The position numbers and the translations under genes are program-made. Below the pieces are notes generated by a model. The model saw only the letters and a list, made by a program, of their open reading frames with translations. It was not told where the DNA came from and did not search any database. From Burkholderiales bacterium (GTDB lineage: Bacteria; Pseudomonadota; Gammaproteobacteria; Burkholderiales; Burkholderiaceae_C), in contig CANFNE010000131.1 in assembly GCA_947448105.1 (NCBI GenBank), forward strand, positions 1-6,983: a stretch of 6,983 nt of DNA, given 5' to 3'. Of this stretch, positions 6,656-6,983 are shown piece after piece (the first letter of the stretch is position 1; the number at the start of each line of letters is the position of its first letter).

Positions 6656-6751
6656 TGCTGAGGGTAATGGGGTGGATGCTGCAGCGAAATAAAGGAGGAG
6701 CCCGCAGGGCGGGGGACATTCGCGGAAGCGTTCACCCCGTTGCCCTCGGCG
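6656..6751 (+). repeat. Structured 96-nt element, copy B
   Basis: Bases 6656-6680 pair without interruption with 6727-6751: 25 pairs, of which 19 are Watson-Crick and six are G-U in plus-strand RNA. A small internal loop with G-A and A-G mismatches around C6682-G6725 follows, then GCGAA/TTCGC (6684-6688 with 6719-6723). The apical region contains AAAGGAGG (6691-6698), the hairpin GCCC-GCA-GGGC (6700-6710) and GGGGGACA (6711-6718). The core 6681-6718 matches copy A on the opposite strand at 33/38 positions, while the outer stem matches copy A at only about 8 of 25. No T-run follows, so it is not an ordinary terminator. Function is unknown. Confidence 0.78.
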
Positions 6752-6838
6752 CAAAAAAGCATGCGCGCACCAAGCTGCAAGCGCAAAACCCGCATTCGCC
6801 ACAGCGCCAATCCAAAGCGCCTGTCGCAGCAGACCGCC

Positions 6839-6983
6839 CTACTCCTGCGCCCCCAGCAACTCACGCACCACCTGCGCAATTGAATCCATCAGCGCAGTAG
6901 CCGTCACCGGGCCACCGTCTGAGGCCTTATCCGCCGCGCGAGCATGGATGTAGGCGCCCGTGGCAGCCAACTTCGCCATCAGC
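6839..6983 (-). CDS. C-terminal fragment, probable NAD(P)HX dehydratase (NnrD type)
   Basis: On the minus strand a frame enters at the right edge and ends at TAG 6841-6839, giving the last 47 complete codons of a protein that starts outside the window. The end contains TGAYIHARAADKASDGGPVTATALMDSI. A glycine, an (I/L)H(G/A) stretch, AAD, a GPV/T segment and a final amphipathic helix resemble the C-terminus of ADP- or ATP-dependent NAD(P)H-hydrate dehydratase, often fused to the epimerase as YjeF/Nnr. That enzyme repairs hydrated NADH and NADPH using the ribokinase-like fold. Codon use and GC content fit the other genes. The evidence is a short tail without catalytic residues, so another ribokinase-like protein is possible; that the frame is coding is more certain than the name. 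Confidence 0.6.
   Translation of the reverse strand, partial: LMAKLAATGAYIHARAADKASDGGPVTATALMDSIAQVVRELLGAQE

Larger units (their letters stand above)
6473..6838. other. 366-bp gene-free region holding an inverted pair of structured repeats
   Basis: No convincing protein is encoded here: the open frames that cross it have no recognisable motifs and run through the repeat cores. Two 96-nt structured elements lie at 6504-6599 and 6656-6751 in opposite orientation, separated by 56 bp. A shared heptamer CAACACT flanks both on their inner side (6643-6649 on plus, 6610-6604 on minus). From 6752 to 6838 I see no further structure. No obvious Rho-independent terminator serves nth or the minus-strand gene at 6839. 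Confidence 0.7.

Noticed and set aside
6402..6692. Small open frames on both strands through the 6473-6838 region
   Set aside because: They run through both structured repeats, have no family resemblance and no well-spaced ribosome site; the repeat structure explains the sequence better.
6656..6751. Copy B as a Rho-independent terminator for nth
   Set aside because: The stem is far longer than usual, its loop holds a conserved core, and no T-run follows on the plus strand (A-run at 6753-6758 instead).
6504..6751. Integron attC sites
   Set aside because: No GTTRRRY/RYYYAAC core sites at the ends and no gene cassette between the two elements.
6751..6770. Minus-strand terminator at the T6 run after the right-edge gene
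   Set aside because: The GCGCGCATGC before the T-run can only fold with no adequate loop, so no stable hairpin forms.

Overview
The window is GC-rich chromosomal DNA. Protein sequence style, gene content and small intergenic gaps suggest a betaproteobacterium of the Burkholderiales, probably Comamonadaceae (Rhodoferax/Polaromonas-like). This placement is inferred from familiarity with the families, not from a marker gene. I see no prophage, insertion sequence, CRISPR array, tRNA or rRNA.

Layout from left to right. (1) Bases 1-363 (+) are the 3' end of a cytosolic 5'-nucleotidase of the NT5C1-like family. (2) Bases 381-2180 (+) follow after 17 nt and encode a complete SbmA/YddA-type ABC half-transporter with fused membrane and ATPase domains. 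(3) A convergent gap of about 80 bp comes next. (4) Three minus-strand genes, read from 5778 down to 2262, are joined by overlapping stop and start codons: a fold-type I PLP aminotransferase, a DUF1275/YoaK membrane protein, and a Tat-exported PhoD-type alkaline phosphatase. The overlaps (GTGA and TGATG) imply one mRNA with coupled translation, probably from a promoter in the 70-bp gap at 5779-5848. (5) Bases 5849-6472 (+), diverging from that operon, encode endonuclease III (Nth) with catalytic and iron-sulfur residues at the same numbers as in E. coli. (6) Bases 6473-6838 have no gene but hold the most unusual feature: two 96-nt structured elements in opposite orientation. (7) Bases 6839-6983 (-) are the C-terminal end of a gene whose start lies beyond the window, most likely NAD(P)HX dehydratase (NnrD type).

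The protein-coding part is housekeeping and transport: nucleotide turnover, export or import across the inner membrane, amino-acid transamination, extracytoplasmic phosphate release, base-excision repair and possibly cofactor repair. The unexplained signal is the element pair at 6504-6751. Both copies are 96 nt long, carry a 38-nt core in the same register (33/38 identical), and enclose it in a long stem. The stem sequence differs between copies while its pairing is kept. A small hairpin inside the core shows a compensatory double substitution. This points to a structured RNA or a mobile structured repeat family that I cannot name.
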